A DNA stretch of 64,000 bases. It comes from Bacillota bacterium (lineage in GTDB: Bacteria; Bacillota; Clostridia; Acetivibrionales; DTU013). The notes below the pieces were generated by a model that did no database searches, was not told where the DNA came from, and was given only the letters and a program-made list of their open reading frames with translations. The DNA lies in assembly GCA_023426125.1 (NCBI GenBank), contig JAFABI010000103.1, positions 124,001-188,000 on the forward strand. The letters run 5' to 3'. A program made the translations under genes and the position numbers. Below are positions 1 to 9,897 of this stretch, piece by piece; the first letter of the stretch is position 1; each line of letters starts with the position of its first letter.

Positions 1-131
1 ACAACCAACGTGATCCCGAGGGGGAGCCCTGCCAGATAAGAAAAACCTGTGGCTGCAATGGTCATGTATAGCGTTTCGAGGGTACCTTTTCCAAGGAGAT
101 ATACATATTCCAGAATGTTTTCTGCGCTCAT
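1..131 (-). CDS. metI: Methionine ABC transporter permease, N-terminal part only
   Basis: The 43 visible residues (MSAENILEYVYLLGKGTLET...) match the start of MetI, the inner-membrane permease of the MetNIQ methionine importer. The ATG shares one base with the metN stop codon (TAATG), so the two genes are translationally coupled and form one operon. The rest of the gene lies beyond the window edge. The order metN then metI is the usual one, and metQ would be expected next. Confidence 0.8.
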   Translation of the reverse strand, partial: MSAENILEYVYLLGKGTLETLYMTIAATGFSYLAGLPLGITLV

Positions 132-1150
132 TATGCACTTATCTCCTCTACCACCAACTTTTGACCCGTCAGATACTCCACCGCTTCGGTGATTTTATCC
201 TCGTCGCCCGAAAGCTCCAGTATCAGATCTCCTACCGGCTTTCCCTGTATGTAGTCCACATTGCCGTAGAGTATATTTGCATAAACTCCGAACCGCAGAA
301 CCATTTCGGAAATAACGGGTCTCATGGCGGCCTCTCCGGTAAACCCAACCTTTATTCGAAGACCGTATTCTCCGGCAAGCGTCGTGGAAATATTCCGTGA
401 ATGCACATCCCTAAATACCGACTGTCCGAATAGATTCCTTGCAGGTCCGCTTTTAGGGGCGGTAATGACGTCTATTACAGGGCCGGTTTCCACAATATGC
501 GCATTGTCAATGACTGCAACATGATTGCATATGTCCTTTATGACGCTCATTTCATGCGTAATGATGACGATGGTAATGCCGAGTTTTCGGTTGATATCTT
601 TTAGCAGCGCCAGGATGGATTTGGTAGTCAGCGGGTCAAGTGCCGACGTAGCCTCGTCGCAGAGCAGAACCTTCGGATTGTTGGCTAATGCCCTGGCGAT
701 GGCTACTCTCTGTTTCTGACCTCCGCTGAGCTGAGAAGGATAGCTGCCCGCCTTTTCAGCAAGTCCCACAAGTTCCAGCAGTTCTTTTACCCTTTTTTCA
801 GCATCCTTTTTATGTACTCCGGCGATCTCCAGGGGAAATGCCACATTTTTCTCCACCGTACGCTGCATCAGAAGGTTGAAGTGCTGAAAAATCATACCGA
901 TGGACTGGCGAAGCTTCCTCAGCTCGGCGCCCTGCAGCCGGGTGATATCCCGGCCGTCAATTTCTATAAGCCCTGCAGTAGGGTTCTCCAGAAGATTTAT
1001 ACAGCGGATGAGGGTACTCTTCCCGGCTCCGCTCAAGCCTATGATACCAAAGATATCACCTTTGCCGATATTGATATTCACGTCTTCCAGGGCGGTCACG
1101 TCTCCATTGTCGCTGCTGTACACCTTCTTCAAGCCTGTAATGTTTATCAT
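131..1150 (-). CDS. metN: Methionine ABC transporter ATP-binding protein MetN
   Basis: This is the cytoplasmic ATPase that powers methionine uptake with MetI. The Walker A motif (GLSGAGKST), the signature LSGGQKQRVAIARAL and the Walker B motif (VLLCDEATSALD) are intact. The last ~80 residues form the NIL domain that senses intracellular methionine in this family. I chose the start MINITGL, which is preceded by GGGGTGAT at about 6 nt, giving 339 residues. An in-frame ATG eight codons upstream has no ribosome site. A consensus promoter and a possible Rrf2 operator lie upstream, which fits its place beside cysteine and methionine genes. Confidence 0.95.
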   Translation of the reverse strand: MINITGLKKVYSSDNGDVTALEDVNINIGKGDIFGIIGLSGAGKSTLIRCINLLENPTAGLIEIDGRDITRLQGAELRKLRQSIGMIFQHFNLLMQRTVEKNVAFPLEIAGVHKKDAEKRVKELLELVGLAEKAGSYPSQLSGGQKQRVAIARALANNPKVLLCDEATSALDPLTTKSILALLKDINRKLGITIVIITHEMSVIKDICNHVAVIDNAHIVETGPVIDVITAPKSGPARNLFGQSVFRDVHSRNISTTLAGEYGLRIKVGFTGEAAMRPVISEMVLRFGVYANILYGNVDYIQGKPVGDLILELSGDEDKITEAVEYLTGQKLVVEEISA

Positions 1151-1270
1151 CGGACTATCACCCCGAAATTTCAAAATCGAGCTTTACGCTATCAAACCGG
1201 TGAGAATCGGATTGGGCTATGTAAAACACCCATTCTATATTTCACTATTCCGGTTGGATTTATTATATTT

Positions 1271-1299
1271 ATTCTAGAATATGTTTTTCAAATTGTCAA
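1271..1299 (-). promoter_or_regulatory. Vegetative promoter of metNI
   Basis: TTGACA (1294-1299), a 17-bp spacer and TAGAAT (1271-1276) on the minus strand form a near-perfect sigma-A promoter about 120 bp upstream of metN. Confidence 0.8.
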
Positions 1300-1317
1300 C
1301 ACACTTTTATAATATTC

Positions 1318-1334
1318 CTATATGAATAATCAAT
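1318..1334 (-). promoter_or_regulatory. Possible Rrf2-type operator upstream of metN
   Basis: CCTATATGAATAATCAA (plus-strand reading) matches 11 of 17 positions of the palindrome CCTATATGTTTAGTAGG found before cysK. It lies about 20 bp upstream of the metN -35 box. This is the weakest member of the set. Confidence 0.35.
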
Positions 1335-1385
1335 TTTCGTTCATTTCCACCCCCGTTATTTTAATCCCCGGAACGCCGGAGCAGG

Positions 1386-2279
1386 TCATCCGTGGGAAAA
1401 GGTCTCCAGCGGCTGATCATAGAGCAAGCCCGCAAGATCGTTATCCGAACCCGGTATTCCGAAAGCGTCCGCCCTGCACTGCCTGCAGTGTCTGAACACA
1501 GGAAGGAATTCCTCCGCCGCTTCCCTTGCGGCATTCAGTTCCCGGCACCCAGGCGGCTGTAAATCCGCCATTTCATATTGCGGAATCAGCGGTATGATAT
1601 TGATCAGAGATGCCCCTACTCCGGCTGTAACCCGTGCTATATCGGCGATGTGACCGTCATTGATTCCCGGAATCAGCACGGTATTTATTTTGACAACCAC
1701 GCCCAGCTCGCTGATTTTCTTGATTCCGTACATCTGTGCCAGAAGGAGCCACAAAGCAGCTTCCTTCCCTGCTACGCGGGTTCCGTTATAGATAATGTGC
1801 GTGCATATGTTCTGCAGAATATCCGCATTCACGGCATTCACCGTTACCGTTATGGTTTTGACTCCCGCTTTGACGATCCGTTCTGCATTTTCCCGCAACA
1901 GGAGTCCGTTGGTACTCATGCACTTGACAAGCTCCGGGTATTTGGCATGGATCAGCTGGAAGGTTTCCAGTGCATGAGGCGTTGCCAGCGTATCACCCGG
2001 CCCCGCTATCCCCACCACCGTAATATCCGGGCAAATTTCCAGCGCTCTGTCAAGCACCTCCACAGCCTTTTCCGGGGTTAAAAGCTCTCCGGCAACACCC
2101 GGCCTGTTTTCAAACTTGTTGAAGCAGCGCTTGCAGAACTTGCATTGTATATTGCATGCCGGGCTGACCGGCAAATGGATCCTTCCGTACTTGAAATGCG
2201 CTTCTCCGCTGAAGCAGGGATGTTTCTTCACCAGATGGTCGAATTTTTTCTGTGTGTCGGCTTGAAAGCATGACGCCAT
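1386..2279 (-). CDS. NifB-like radical SAM protein without a nif context
   Basis: The protein resembles the radical SAM half of NifB. HPCFSGEAHFKYGRIHLPVS is followed by the Fe4S4 motif CNIQCKFC (Cys42, 46 and 49 from the chosen start) and then by ENRPGV, all NifB landmarks. The C-terminal NifX-like domain is absent and no other nitrogenase gene is in the window, so it may serve another metallocofactor or be an uncharacterised NifB-like paralogue. The start MASCFQA is preceded by GAGGGAG; an upstream extension would read through a terminator-like hairpin. It lies downstream of a YezD-like gene, which hints at a sulfur link. The true substrate cannot be told from sequence. Confidence 0.8.
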   Translation of the reverse strand: MASCFQADTQKKFDHLVKKHPCFSGEAHFKYGRIHLPVSPACNIQCKFCKRCFNKFENRPGVAGELLTPEKAVEVLDRALEICPDITVVGIAGPGDTLATPHALETFQLIHAKYPELVKCMSTNGLLLRENAERIVKAGVKTITVTVNAVNADILQNICTHIIYNGTRVAGKEAALWLLLAQMYGIKKISELGVVVKINTVLIPGINDGHIADIARVTAGVGASLINIIPLIPQYEMADLQPPGCRELNAAREAAEEFLPVFRHCRQCRADAFGIPGSDNDLAGLLYDQPLETFSHG

Positions 2280-2328
2280 GATCCTCATCTCCCTCTTATC
2301 CCATATTCCGGATATGTTTTCCGGTAAT

Positions 2329-2391
2329 AAAAAAAGACCAGACTTTTTCATTCCTGAACGGAATATAAACTGAGTTTCCAGCTTTCTGGTC
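2329..2391 (-). terminator. Terminator or attenuator between yezD-like and nifB-like genes
   Basis: On the minus strand GACCAGA pairs with TCTGGTC, which is followed by seven T residues. The 50-nt loop itself holds alternative small hairpins: CCAG/CTGG at its base, which competes with the terminator stem, and ATTCC/GGAAT. It could be a plain terminator of the yezD-like gene or a leader attenuator of the nifB-like gene. Confidence 0.55.
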
Positions 2392-2465
2392 AACTTTACC
2401 GTTATATTTTATTATTCCTGGTAATCCTGCTTCACTTGTCAGGCCAGTGCATTCCTGCAACCGTT

Positions 2466-2636
2466 TTATTTAAGCCGCAGTTTTTCATTCTTATCAATCT
2501 GGATGACCTTGCCATCCTGGATGATCAGCGTGACAGAACCGTATTTTATTGTTGACATGAACTCAATAAGTTTTTTGAAATCCTTATCCGAAATGCAATT
2601 TAGATTTAAGCCGATATTGCCAGTTTGAGCATCCAT
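2466..2636 (-). CDS. YezD-like small protein (DUF2292)
   Basis: This 56-residue protein ends with the DUF2292/YezD signature KYGSVTLIIQDGKVIQIDKN. The family is small, soluble, of unknown biochemical role and tends to lie beside sulfate and cysteine genes; yezD of Bacillus subtilis belongs to the sulfur (CymR) regulon. A GGGGGGTG ribosome site lies just upstream of the ATG. Its place between cysK and a radical SAM gene, behind a candidate Rrf2 operator, fits a sulfur-responsive role. Confidence 0.8.
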   Translation of the reverse strand: MDAQTGNIGLNLNCISDKDFKKLIEFMSTIKYGSVTLIIQDGKVIQIDKNEKLRLK

Positions 2637-2742
2637 TACCTGCACCCCCCGGAATTGATCCTATTACTCCTCCATAGCCTATCTCAAAGTTCATACAGCG
2701 GACAAACACGCCCAAAATCCCGGGCCCCAAAAATATATTATT

Positions 2743-2759
2743 TATATCTATTTACTAGG
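2743..2759 (-). promoter_or_regulatory. Candidate Rrf2 operator before yezD-like gene
   Basis: The minus strand reads CCTAGTAAATAGATATA, matching 12 of 17 positions of the palindrome CCTACTAAACATATAGG at 3925-3941. It sits in AT-rich DNA about 110 bp upstream of the small gene, where its promoter is expected. Confidence 0.45.
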
Positions 2760-2767
2760 AATTAGGT

Positions 2768-2813
2768 AAAACAAAGTGAGCCGGGAACGGCTTTTCCGCT
2801 TTTCCCGTCTCAC
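2768..2813 (-). terminator. Rho-independent terminator after cysK
   Basis: GTGAG-A-CGGGAA and TTCCCG-G-CTCAC form the outer stem and GCGG/GCCG continues it. The stem is followed by TTTGTTTT on the minus strand, 59 bp beyond the cysK stop. Confidence 0.8.
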
Positions 2814-2871
2814 ATCTTCGCTATTTTAAATCAGTACTTACTACGGCAGAACATTTTATTCATCCATCCGC

Positions 2872-3807
2872 TCAGATTTCCTGGAACAAAGGAGTGGACA
2901 GATACCTTTCTCCTGTATCCGGCAGTATGGCTACGATAACCTTTCCTTTATTCTCCGGTCTTTTTGCCAGCTGCTCCGCAGCAAAGGCAGCGGCCCCCGA
3001 GGATATCCCCACCAGCAGCCCCTCTGTTTTGGCAAGCCTTCTGGCAGTGTCGAAGGCTTCTTCATTCTTGACTTTATAGATTTCATCCACGACTTCTCTG
3101 TTGAAAACATCAGGCACAAATCCGGCACCGATCCCCTGAATTTTGTGAGGGCCTTTGTTTCCGCCCGACAGCACCGGTGAGTCAGAAGGTTCTACGGCTA
3201 CGATCTGCACTTGCGGTTTCCTCTTCTTCAGAACTTCTCCTACGCCCGAAACAGTTCCGCCCGTACCTACGCCGCTGACAAAAATGTCCACAAGTCCGTC
3301 GGTATCCTTCCATATTTCTTCCGCCGTCGTCGTCCTGTGAATTTCAGGATTTGCAGGATTCTTAAATTGATTGGGTACAAACGAGTTCGGTGTCTGTTCG
3401 GACAGTTCCACCGCCTTTTTTATTGCTCCGGGCATCCCTTCGGTACCCGGTGTAAGTACAAGCTCCGCTCCAAGGGCTTTAAGAAGGTTCCTTCTTTCTA
3501 TACTGAAAGTCTCAGGCAAGGTTATCACCAGTTTATATCCTTTTGCAGCGGCTACGAACGCCAGAGCAATTCCCGTATTCCCGCTGGTAGGCTCGATAAT
3601 AACGGTATCCTTATTTATTACACCCCTGTCCTCGGCGTCCTTTATCATCGCATAGCCGATTCTATCTTTAACGCTTGACAGCGGGTTGAAATATTCCAGC
3701 TTTGCAATGACTCTTGCCTCCAGATTGCCCGCCTTATTGAAGTTGGTCAGTTCCAGCAAAGGGGTGTTGCCAATGAGGTCGGTCAAATTCTTCGCAATTT
3801 TCGACAT
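2872..3807 (-). CDS. cysK: Cysteine synthase (O-acetylserine sulfhydrylase)
   Basis: CysK joins O-acetylserine and sulfide to give cysteine, using PLP. The PLP lysine lies in [11 protein letters not shown] and the substrate loop is [12 protein letters not shown]. Near the end is the phosphate-binding region [11 protein letters not shown]. With the start [16 protein letters not shown] the protein has 311 residues, the usual size. That ATG follows GGAGGCGAT closely; the 30 codons of open frame upstream run into the promoter and are not used. It has its own promoter and two candidate Rrf2 operators, so it is probably repressed when cysteine is plentiful. Confidence 0.96.
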   Translation of the reverse strand: MSKIAKNLTDLIGNTPLLELTNFNKAGNLEARVIAKLEYFNPLSSVKDRIGYAMIKDAEDRGVINKDTVIIEPTSGNTGIALAFVAAAKGYKLVITLPETFSIERRNLLKALGAELVLTPGTEGMPGAIKKAVELSEQTPNSFVPNQFKNPANPEIHRTTTAEEIWKDTDGLVDIFVSGVGTGGTVSGVGEVLKKRKPQVQIVAVEPSDSPVLSGGNKGPHKIQGIGAGFVPDVFNREVVDEIYKVKNEEAFDTARRLAKTEGLLVGISSGAAAFAAEQLAKRPENKGKVIVAILPDTGERYLSTPLFQEI

Positions 3808-3843
3808 GATATCGCCTCCAAAATAAATTTTAATCCTAGTATT

Positions 3844-3860
3844 CTTATATGTTTTATTGA
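3844..3860 (-). promoter_or_regulatory. Rrf2-type operator overlapping cysK transcription start
   Basis: Plus-strand CTTATATGTTTTATTGA shares 12 of 17 positions with the palindrome at 3925-3941, and the overlapping 3835-3851 window (CCTAGTATTCTTATATG) is a second partial match. It lies just downstream of the -10 box, where a bound repressor would block transcription. Confidence 0.55.
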
Positions 3861-3868
3861 CTATACTA

Positions 3869-3897
3869 ATTTTATACTGATTTGCTATATCTGTCAA
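3869..3897 (-). promoter_or_regulatory. Vegetative promoter of cysK
   Basis: TTGACA (3892-3897), 17 bp, then TAAAAT (3869-3874) on the minus strand. Confidence 0.8.
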
Positions 3898-3924
3898 TAG
3901 GTTTTAAGAATATTTTTAAATTTT

Positions 3925-3941
3925 CCTATATGTTTAGTAGG
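3925..3941 (-). promoter_or_regulatory. Palindromic operator upstream of cysK promoter
   Basis: CCTACTAAACATATAGG (minus strand) has inverted CCTA/TAGG ends and lies ~28 bp upstream of the -35 box. It is the most symmetric copy of the motif that also precedes rrf2, and the reference for the other sites. Confidence 0.55.
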
Positions 3942-4209
3942 ATTTTCAACATACTGTACACCTCATACATTGCACGCCTTCATCATGCAATCTCCGGTAA
4001 CAGATGCCAGCTCTTCTTCATTTTGAGCCGGTGGGCACTTCCTTGATTGTGACGTTATTTGATATATAACGAGGCGACCAAAATATCCCCACCTTGCGAC
4101 CAGCCTCGTTGAAACTCCGCTGATGTAAGGAAATTTGTCTACAATCGACAAATTTCCTTTGAATTAGGTCGTTATAGCACAAGTCAAGGAGTCGTCCGCC
4201 TTGTAAGGT
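3942..4209. other. Structured intergenic stretch between cystathionine lyase and cysK
   Basis: Two strong inverted repeats are visible. GGAAATTTGTC/GACAAATTTCC (4129-4157) is an 11-bp perfect stem. AACGAGGC/GCCTCGTT (4068-4110) is an 8-bp stem around a 27-nt loop. A 62-codon minus-strand frame (4151-3963) runs through both and has no ribosome site, so I do not call it a gene. The stretch may be a repeat element or the remains of one. Confidence 0.5.
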
Positions 4210-5346
4210 TCAAAGCGAAAGTGCCCTATCGAAATCTTCCACTAAATCTTCCAGGTCCTCAAGACCGACCGATACCCTTATCAGGCTGTCCGTAATACCC
4301 AGTCTTTCCCTTTCCTGTTTCGGTATTGCAGCATGGGACATCTTCACAGGATAGGAAACGATGGTTTCCACTCCGCCCAGGCTGACTGCGACAGCTGCCA
4401 TTTTGACGTTTTTCATAAAGGCCGAGGCAGTTTCACTGTCCTTCGCCATAAAGGACAGGACCGCCCCCGGCCCATCCGCCTGTGACAGATGGATATCTCT
4501 GCCCTTATGGTTTTTCAGGCCAGGATAGAAAACCTCCTGCACCTTTTTATGCGAAGAGAGCCATTCCGCCAGCCTCTGTGCATTTGCCTGCTGGTAGTCC
4601 AGCCTGATCTTCAAAGTCTTTATGCCTCTGAGAAGGAGCCAGCTGTCCTGGGGGCCCAGCACTGCGCCGAAGCTGTTCTGCACCTGATAGACCCGCCGGG
4701 CCAGGTCATGCCCCTTGACGGCCACAAGCCCTCCGAGCACATCGCTGTGACCGCCGATGAACTTTGTCGCACTGTGGATCACAATGTCAAAACCCAACTC
4801 CATCGGTCTTTGCAGATAGGGAGACATAAAAGTATTGTCAATGATGGTCAAAAGCTTGTGCTCTTTTGCAATCCCGACGGCTTCCCTCAAATCTGTAATT
4901 TTTAAAAGCGGGTTTGAGGGCGTCTCAAGAAATAAAGCCTTTGTGTTGGCTTTGATGCTTTTCCTTACCGCCGCCAGATCGGAAGCGTCCACAAAAGTGA
5001 CATCCAGGTTGAAACGATTGAAAAACGTCGAGCATATACGGTAGGTACCCCCGTAAACATCCTCACATACGATGACATGATCGCCTGCGGAAAAAATGGA
5101 AAGCACCGAGGATGTAGCCGCCATGCCTGAAGCAAAAGCAAACCCTCTGTCGCCCCCTTCCAGCAGGGCTATCGTCGACTCCAGGGCTTTCCTGGTCGGG
5201 TTTCCCGATCTGGAATAGTCAAATTCCCGCGGCTTGTCGATATCTTCCTGGTGGTAGGTGGATGTCTGGTATATCGGTATGCTTAACGCACCTGTCTGTT
5301 TATCCGTTTCATTCCCATTGTGGATTAATTTAGTCCCAAATCCCAT
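4210..5346 (-). CDS. Trans-sulfuration PLP enzyme, cystathionine lyase-like (MccB/MetC type)
   Basis: A 378-residue Cys/Met-metabolism PLP enzyme. It shows the tyrosine loop motif YSRSGNPTR, the cofactor stretch FAFASGMAA and the Schiff-base lysine in [13 protein letters not shown]. The N-terminal region (ALSIPIYQTSTYHQE) resembles B. subtilis MccB, which cleaves cystathionine or homocysteine, but MetC and gamma-synthase members are very close, so the exact reaction is open. The ATG follows TTGGAGGGATAAAT. It begins 2 bp after the stop of a second enzyme of the same family, so the pair forms an operon and may carry out opposite or successive trans-sulfuration steps. Confidence 0.85.
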   Translation of the reverse strand: MGFGTKLIHNGNETDKQTGALSIPIYQTSTYHQEDIDKPREFDYSRSGNPTRKALESTIALLEGGDRGFAFASGMAATSSVLSIFSAGDHVIVCEDVYGGTYRICSTFFNRFNLDVTFVDASDLAAVRKSIKANTKALFLETPSNPLLKITDLREAVGIAKEHKLLTIIDNTFMSPYLQRPMELGFDIVIHSATKFIGGHSDVLGGLVAVKGHDLARRVYQVQNSFGAVLGPQDSWLLLRGIKTLKIRLDYQQANAQRLAEWLSSHKKVQEVFYPGLKNHKGRDIHLSQADGPGAVLSFMAKDSETASAFMKNVKMAAVAVSLGGVETIVSYPVKMSHAAIPKQERERLGITDSLIRVSVGLEDLEDLVEDFDRALSL

Positions 5347-5348
5347 AT

Positions 5349-6485
5349 TTATCCCTCCAATACCTGTTCAAGGTCTGCAATAATATCCTCCGCCGCCTCT
5401 ATTCCCACAGAAAGCCTTAGGAGTCTGTTATCTACGCCCAGGCGCTCCCGCATCTCCTGAGGGATTGCGGAATGTGTCTGTACGACGGGATAGGTGATAA
5501 GAGTTTCCGTCCCCCCCAGACTTTCCGCAAAAATCACCAGCTTCACGCCGCTCAGTATTTTTTCAATCAATCCGGAATCCCTCACCGAAAAGGAAATCAT
5601 GGCTCCAAAGCCGGAAGCCTGGCTTCTGGAAAGCTCGTACGCTTCATGGTCCCTAAGGCCGGGATAATATACCTTATCCACGTTTTTGTTTTCTCTCAGC
5701 CAGGCAGCGATTTTCATCGCATTCGCCTGCTGTTTGTCAAGCCTGACTCCCAACGTCTTGATCCCCCTGAGAACCAGCCAGCTGTCAAAGGGCGCCAGTA
5801 TGGCTCCTTCGGACTTTTGAAACAGCTTGATGCTCTCCGCAAGGGCTTCGTCGTTGAGCACAATAAGGCCGGCAAGCGTATCATTGTGCCCGCCCAGATA
5901 CTTTGTGCCGCTGTGGACGACAATATCCGCACCAAGCTCCAGCGGTCTCTGGCAGTATGGGGTTAAAAATGTATTGTCGACAATCGTCAATGCGTTTGAG
6001 GATTTTGCCAGATCTGACAATGCCCTGATATCCGACACTTTCATCATGGGGTTGGAAGGCGTTTCTATAAAAAAGGCTTTCGTATTGGCCTTCACATGCT
6101 CTTTTACAATTTCAAGCCTGCTGGTATCAATGTATGAAAACTCCAAACCGTATTTTCTGTACATTGTTTCAAACAAACGGTAAGTCCCTCCGTACAGGTC
6201 GTCGGAAACAACGATATGGTCTCCGGGGTTAAAGAGGGCCGTAATCGTAGAAACTGCAGCCATTCCACTGGAAAAAGCAAAACCGTATTTTCCGTTTTCA
6301 AGATTGGCAATGGTATTTTCCAGCTCTTCCCGCGTAGGATTCTGAAGCCTGGAATAATCATACCCCGTGGTCTGGTACAAGCCGGGATGCCTGAAAGTAG
6401 CGCTCTGATAGATCGGGAAGCTCACCGCCCCCGTATGCGGGTCATAACATTTACAGCCGTGTACCACTTTGGTTTCAATGTTCAA
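5349..6485 (-). CDS. Trans-sulfuration PLP enzyme, second copy, TTG start
   Basis: Paralogue of the following gene, also 378 residues, with YSRLQNPTR, FAFSSGMAA and the PLP lysine in VHSGTKYLGGHND. It is probably a cystathionine gamma-synthase/beta-lyase-type enzyme; the specific reaction is not decided by sequence. The family N-terminus (MNIETKVVHG) begins at a TTG codon, with no good Shine-Dalgarno sequence in the expected place. GAGGAG lies 25 nt upstream and instead fits a six-codon leader frame (TTG GGA ATG ATA AAG TTT) whose TGA overlaps this TTG. Translation is therefore probably coupled to that mini-frame. A hairpin repeat lies upstream. Confidence 0.85.
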   Translation of the reverse strand: MNIETKVVHGCKCYDPHTGAVSFPIYQSATFRHPGLYQTTGYDYSRLQNPTREELENTIANLENGKYGFAFSSGMAAVSTITALFNPGDHIVVSDDLYGGTYRLFETMYRKYGLEFSYIDTSRLEIVKEHVKANTKAFFIETPSNPMMKVSDIRALSDLAKSSNALTIVDNTFLTPYCQRPLELGADIVVHSGTKYLGGHNDTLAGLIVLNDEALAESIKLFQKSEGAILAPFDSWLVLRGIKTLGVRLDKQQANAMKIAAWLRENKNVDKVYYPGLRDHEAYELSRSQASGFGAMISFSVRDSGLIEKILSGVKLVIFAESLGGTETLITYPVVQTHSAIPQEMRERLGVDNRLLRLSVGIEAAEDIIADLEQVLEG

Positions 6486-6559
6486 AACTTTATCATTCCC
6501 AAAAAAATCACTCCTCGTAGTAATAAATTATCCGCATGACAGCGAAAAATTTGAATTAA

Positions 6560-6640
6560 CCCTACAGAAATAACGCGTTGAAGCTTCGCCATTATTTCTG
6601 TAGGGTGAATAAATGCCGATATGGTAATGTACCTTCGTTG
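6560..6640 (+). repeat. Hairpin repeat family A, copy 1, with conserved tail
   Basis: CCCTACAGAAATAA and TTATTTCTGTAGGG are perfect inverted arms (6560-6605) around CGCGTTGAAGCTTCGCCA. They are followed by a tail with TAAATGCCGATA and CGTTGCAG that recurs beside copies 3 and 4. Confidence 0.8.
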
Positions 6641-6677
6641 CAGTACTGCTGCAGTCCTCTCTAAAACAGTTTATCTC

Positions 6678-8490
<1,813 letters not shown>

Positions 8491-8518
8491 AAACTACCTC
8501 CTTCCATTACCAATTAAA

Positions 8519-8559
8519 CCTATATGTTTTATAATACAATGAAGTTAGCGCTTTGTCAA
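8519..8559 (-). promoter_or_regulatory. rrf2 promoter with overlapping operator
   Basis: TTGACA (8554-8559), 17 bp, then TATTAT (8531-8536) on the minus strand. CCTATATGTTTTATAAT (8519-8535, plus strand) covers the -10 box and shares its first 11 bases with the cysK palindrome at 3925. Confidence 0.75.
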
Positions 8560-8645
8560 CAAAAATTTGAAGGATGCTCCATATTCATCCATAAAAATTC
8601 TTACCCGCTTTCTATTTTTACCCTTTTTCTATAAAATACCCATAC

Positions 8646-9563
8646 CTATCCCAATTCCGCCAGATCAAAAGGCGTCTCCTGGTAGACGTAATAATTCAAC
8701 CAGTTTGCGAACAGCAGATTCGCGTGCCCCCTCCACCGGACAATAGGAGCTTTCCCGGGATCGTCGTCCTCAAAGTAATTTTCCGGCACCTTTATGGGGA
8801 GCCCCTTTGCGACATCCCTGTCATATTCCGATTTCAACGTAAGAGGGTCGTATTCCGAATGCCCCGTAACAAATATCTGCTTTCCGCCTTTGGCCTTGAC
8901 GATGTAGATTCCGGCTTTATCCGATTCCGCCAGGATTCTCAATTCCTCTACTTTTTCGATATCCTCGCGCCTGACTTCCGTATGCCTTGAATGAGGAGCA
9001 AGAAATTCATCGTCAAAGCCCCGCAGAAGCATCACGTTTTTTTCGCATACTTTGTGCCTGAATACTCCGAACATTTTTTCCGCAAGGGGATATTTCCCTA
9101 TTCCATAATGGTAGTATAGCCCGGCTTGAGCGCCCCAGCATATGTGAAGGGTGGAAAAAACATTGCGAATGCTCCACTCCATAATGCTTTTCAGTTCATC
9201 CCAGTAATTCACCTCTTCAAAAGGCATATTTTCCACAGGCGCTCCGGTGATCACCAGACCGTCGAACCGTTCTTCCCTGACATCGTAAAAGGTCTTGTAG
9301 AAATTTACAAGATGCTCTTCCGGGGTATTTCTTGAAACATGGGACTGGGGATGCAATAAAACCACATCCACCTGGATCGGCGAATTTCCCAGCAACCTCA
9401 GCAACTGCGTTTCGGTAACGATTTTTGTGGGCATCAGGTTTAAGATGGCAATCTTCAGAGGCCGTATATCCTGATGGAAGGCCCGCCCTTCAGGCATTAC
9501 AAAAATATTTTCACCGGTCAGAATTTCAGCAGCCGGCAGATTGTCCGGTATTTTTATCGGCAT
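8646..9563 (-). CDS. metA: Homoserine O-acetyltransferase (MetA family)
   Basis: MetA acylates homoserine in the first committed step of methionine synthesis. The catalytic Cys142 (HICWGAQAG) and the His235/Glu237 pair (TGHSEYDP) are present at their canonical positions. Residue 111 is glutamate ([15 protein letters not shown]). Glycine there goes with succinyl-CoA and glutamate with acetyl-CoA in studied members, so this enzyme should make O-acetylhomoserine, matching the neighbouring MetY. Length (305) is normal and CAGGAGT precedes the ATG. A promoter with TATAAT lies about 160 bp upstream, with a family A hairpin in the leader. Confidence 0.95.
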   Translation of the reverse strand: MPIKIPDNLPAAEILTGENIFVMPEGRAFHQDIRPLKIAILNLMPTKIVTETQLLRLLGNSPIQVDVVLLHPQSHVSRNTPEEHLVNFYKTFYDVREERFDGLVITGAPVENMPFEEVNYWDELKSIMEWSIRNVFSTLHICWGAQAGLYYHYGIGKYPLAEKMFGVFRHKVCEKNVMLLRGFDDEFLAPHSRHTEVRREDIEKVEELRILAESDKAGIYIVKAKGGKQIFVTGHSEYDPLTLKSEYDRDVAKGLPIKVPENYFEDDDPGKAPIVRWRGHANLLFANWLNYYVYQETPFDLAELG

Positions 9564-9636
9564 ATAGTACTCCTGGTAGCATTTTAGTATTCTATGGCTT
9601 TCATTGGCACCGCGGCGAAAAATACATTTTAAAGCG

Positions 9637-9682
9637 CCTTACGGAAATAGCCGCAAAGATCCAATGCGTTATTTCCGTAAGG
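9637..9682 (-). repeat. Hairpin repeat family A, copy 2
   Basis: CCTTACGGAAATA and TATTTCCGTAAGG are inverted arms around a core containing GCATTGGATC (minus strand), in the metA leader. The tail is degenerate here. Confidence 0.75.
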
Positions 9683-9722
9683 TCGGTTTGGAATTTCTCC
9701 GCTATAGTGTTAGTTAGAGAAC

Positions 9723-9750
9723 ATTATAGCATATATTATTTCTAGTTTAA
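9723..9750 (-). promoter_or_regulatory. Promoter of metA
   Basis: TATAAT (9723-9728, minus strand) preceded by TGC as an extended -10. The -35 (TTAAAC at 16 bp) is weak. Confidence 0.55.
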
Positions 9751-9802
9751 AGTAAATACAAAAATTTCATTGTTCCTGCCTCAGCCCGGGAAGGGACGCA
9801 AA

Positions 9803-9857
9803 TGGGGGCGGTTCTTCTCCCCGCCGGTAAAACCGGAACAAAAAACCGTCCCCACTT
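9803..9857. repeat. GGGGACGG-type palindromic repeat
   Basis: AATGGGGGCGGTT and AACCGTCCCCACTT are imperfect inverted arms, with CCGGTaaaACCGG nested inside. It shares the GGGGACGGTT core with the perfect hairpin at 17413-17474. Confidence 0.65.
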
Positions 9858-9897
9858 GTTTCTGCCTGTCTTTGTAAATGTTATATCCGAATCTCTG

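Noticed and set aside
3963..4151. 62-codon minus-strand frame ending in an acidic/cysteine-containing tail
   Set aside because: No ribosome site, passes through strong hairpins, and no family recognised; reported only as structured DNA.
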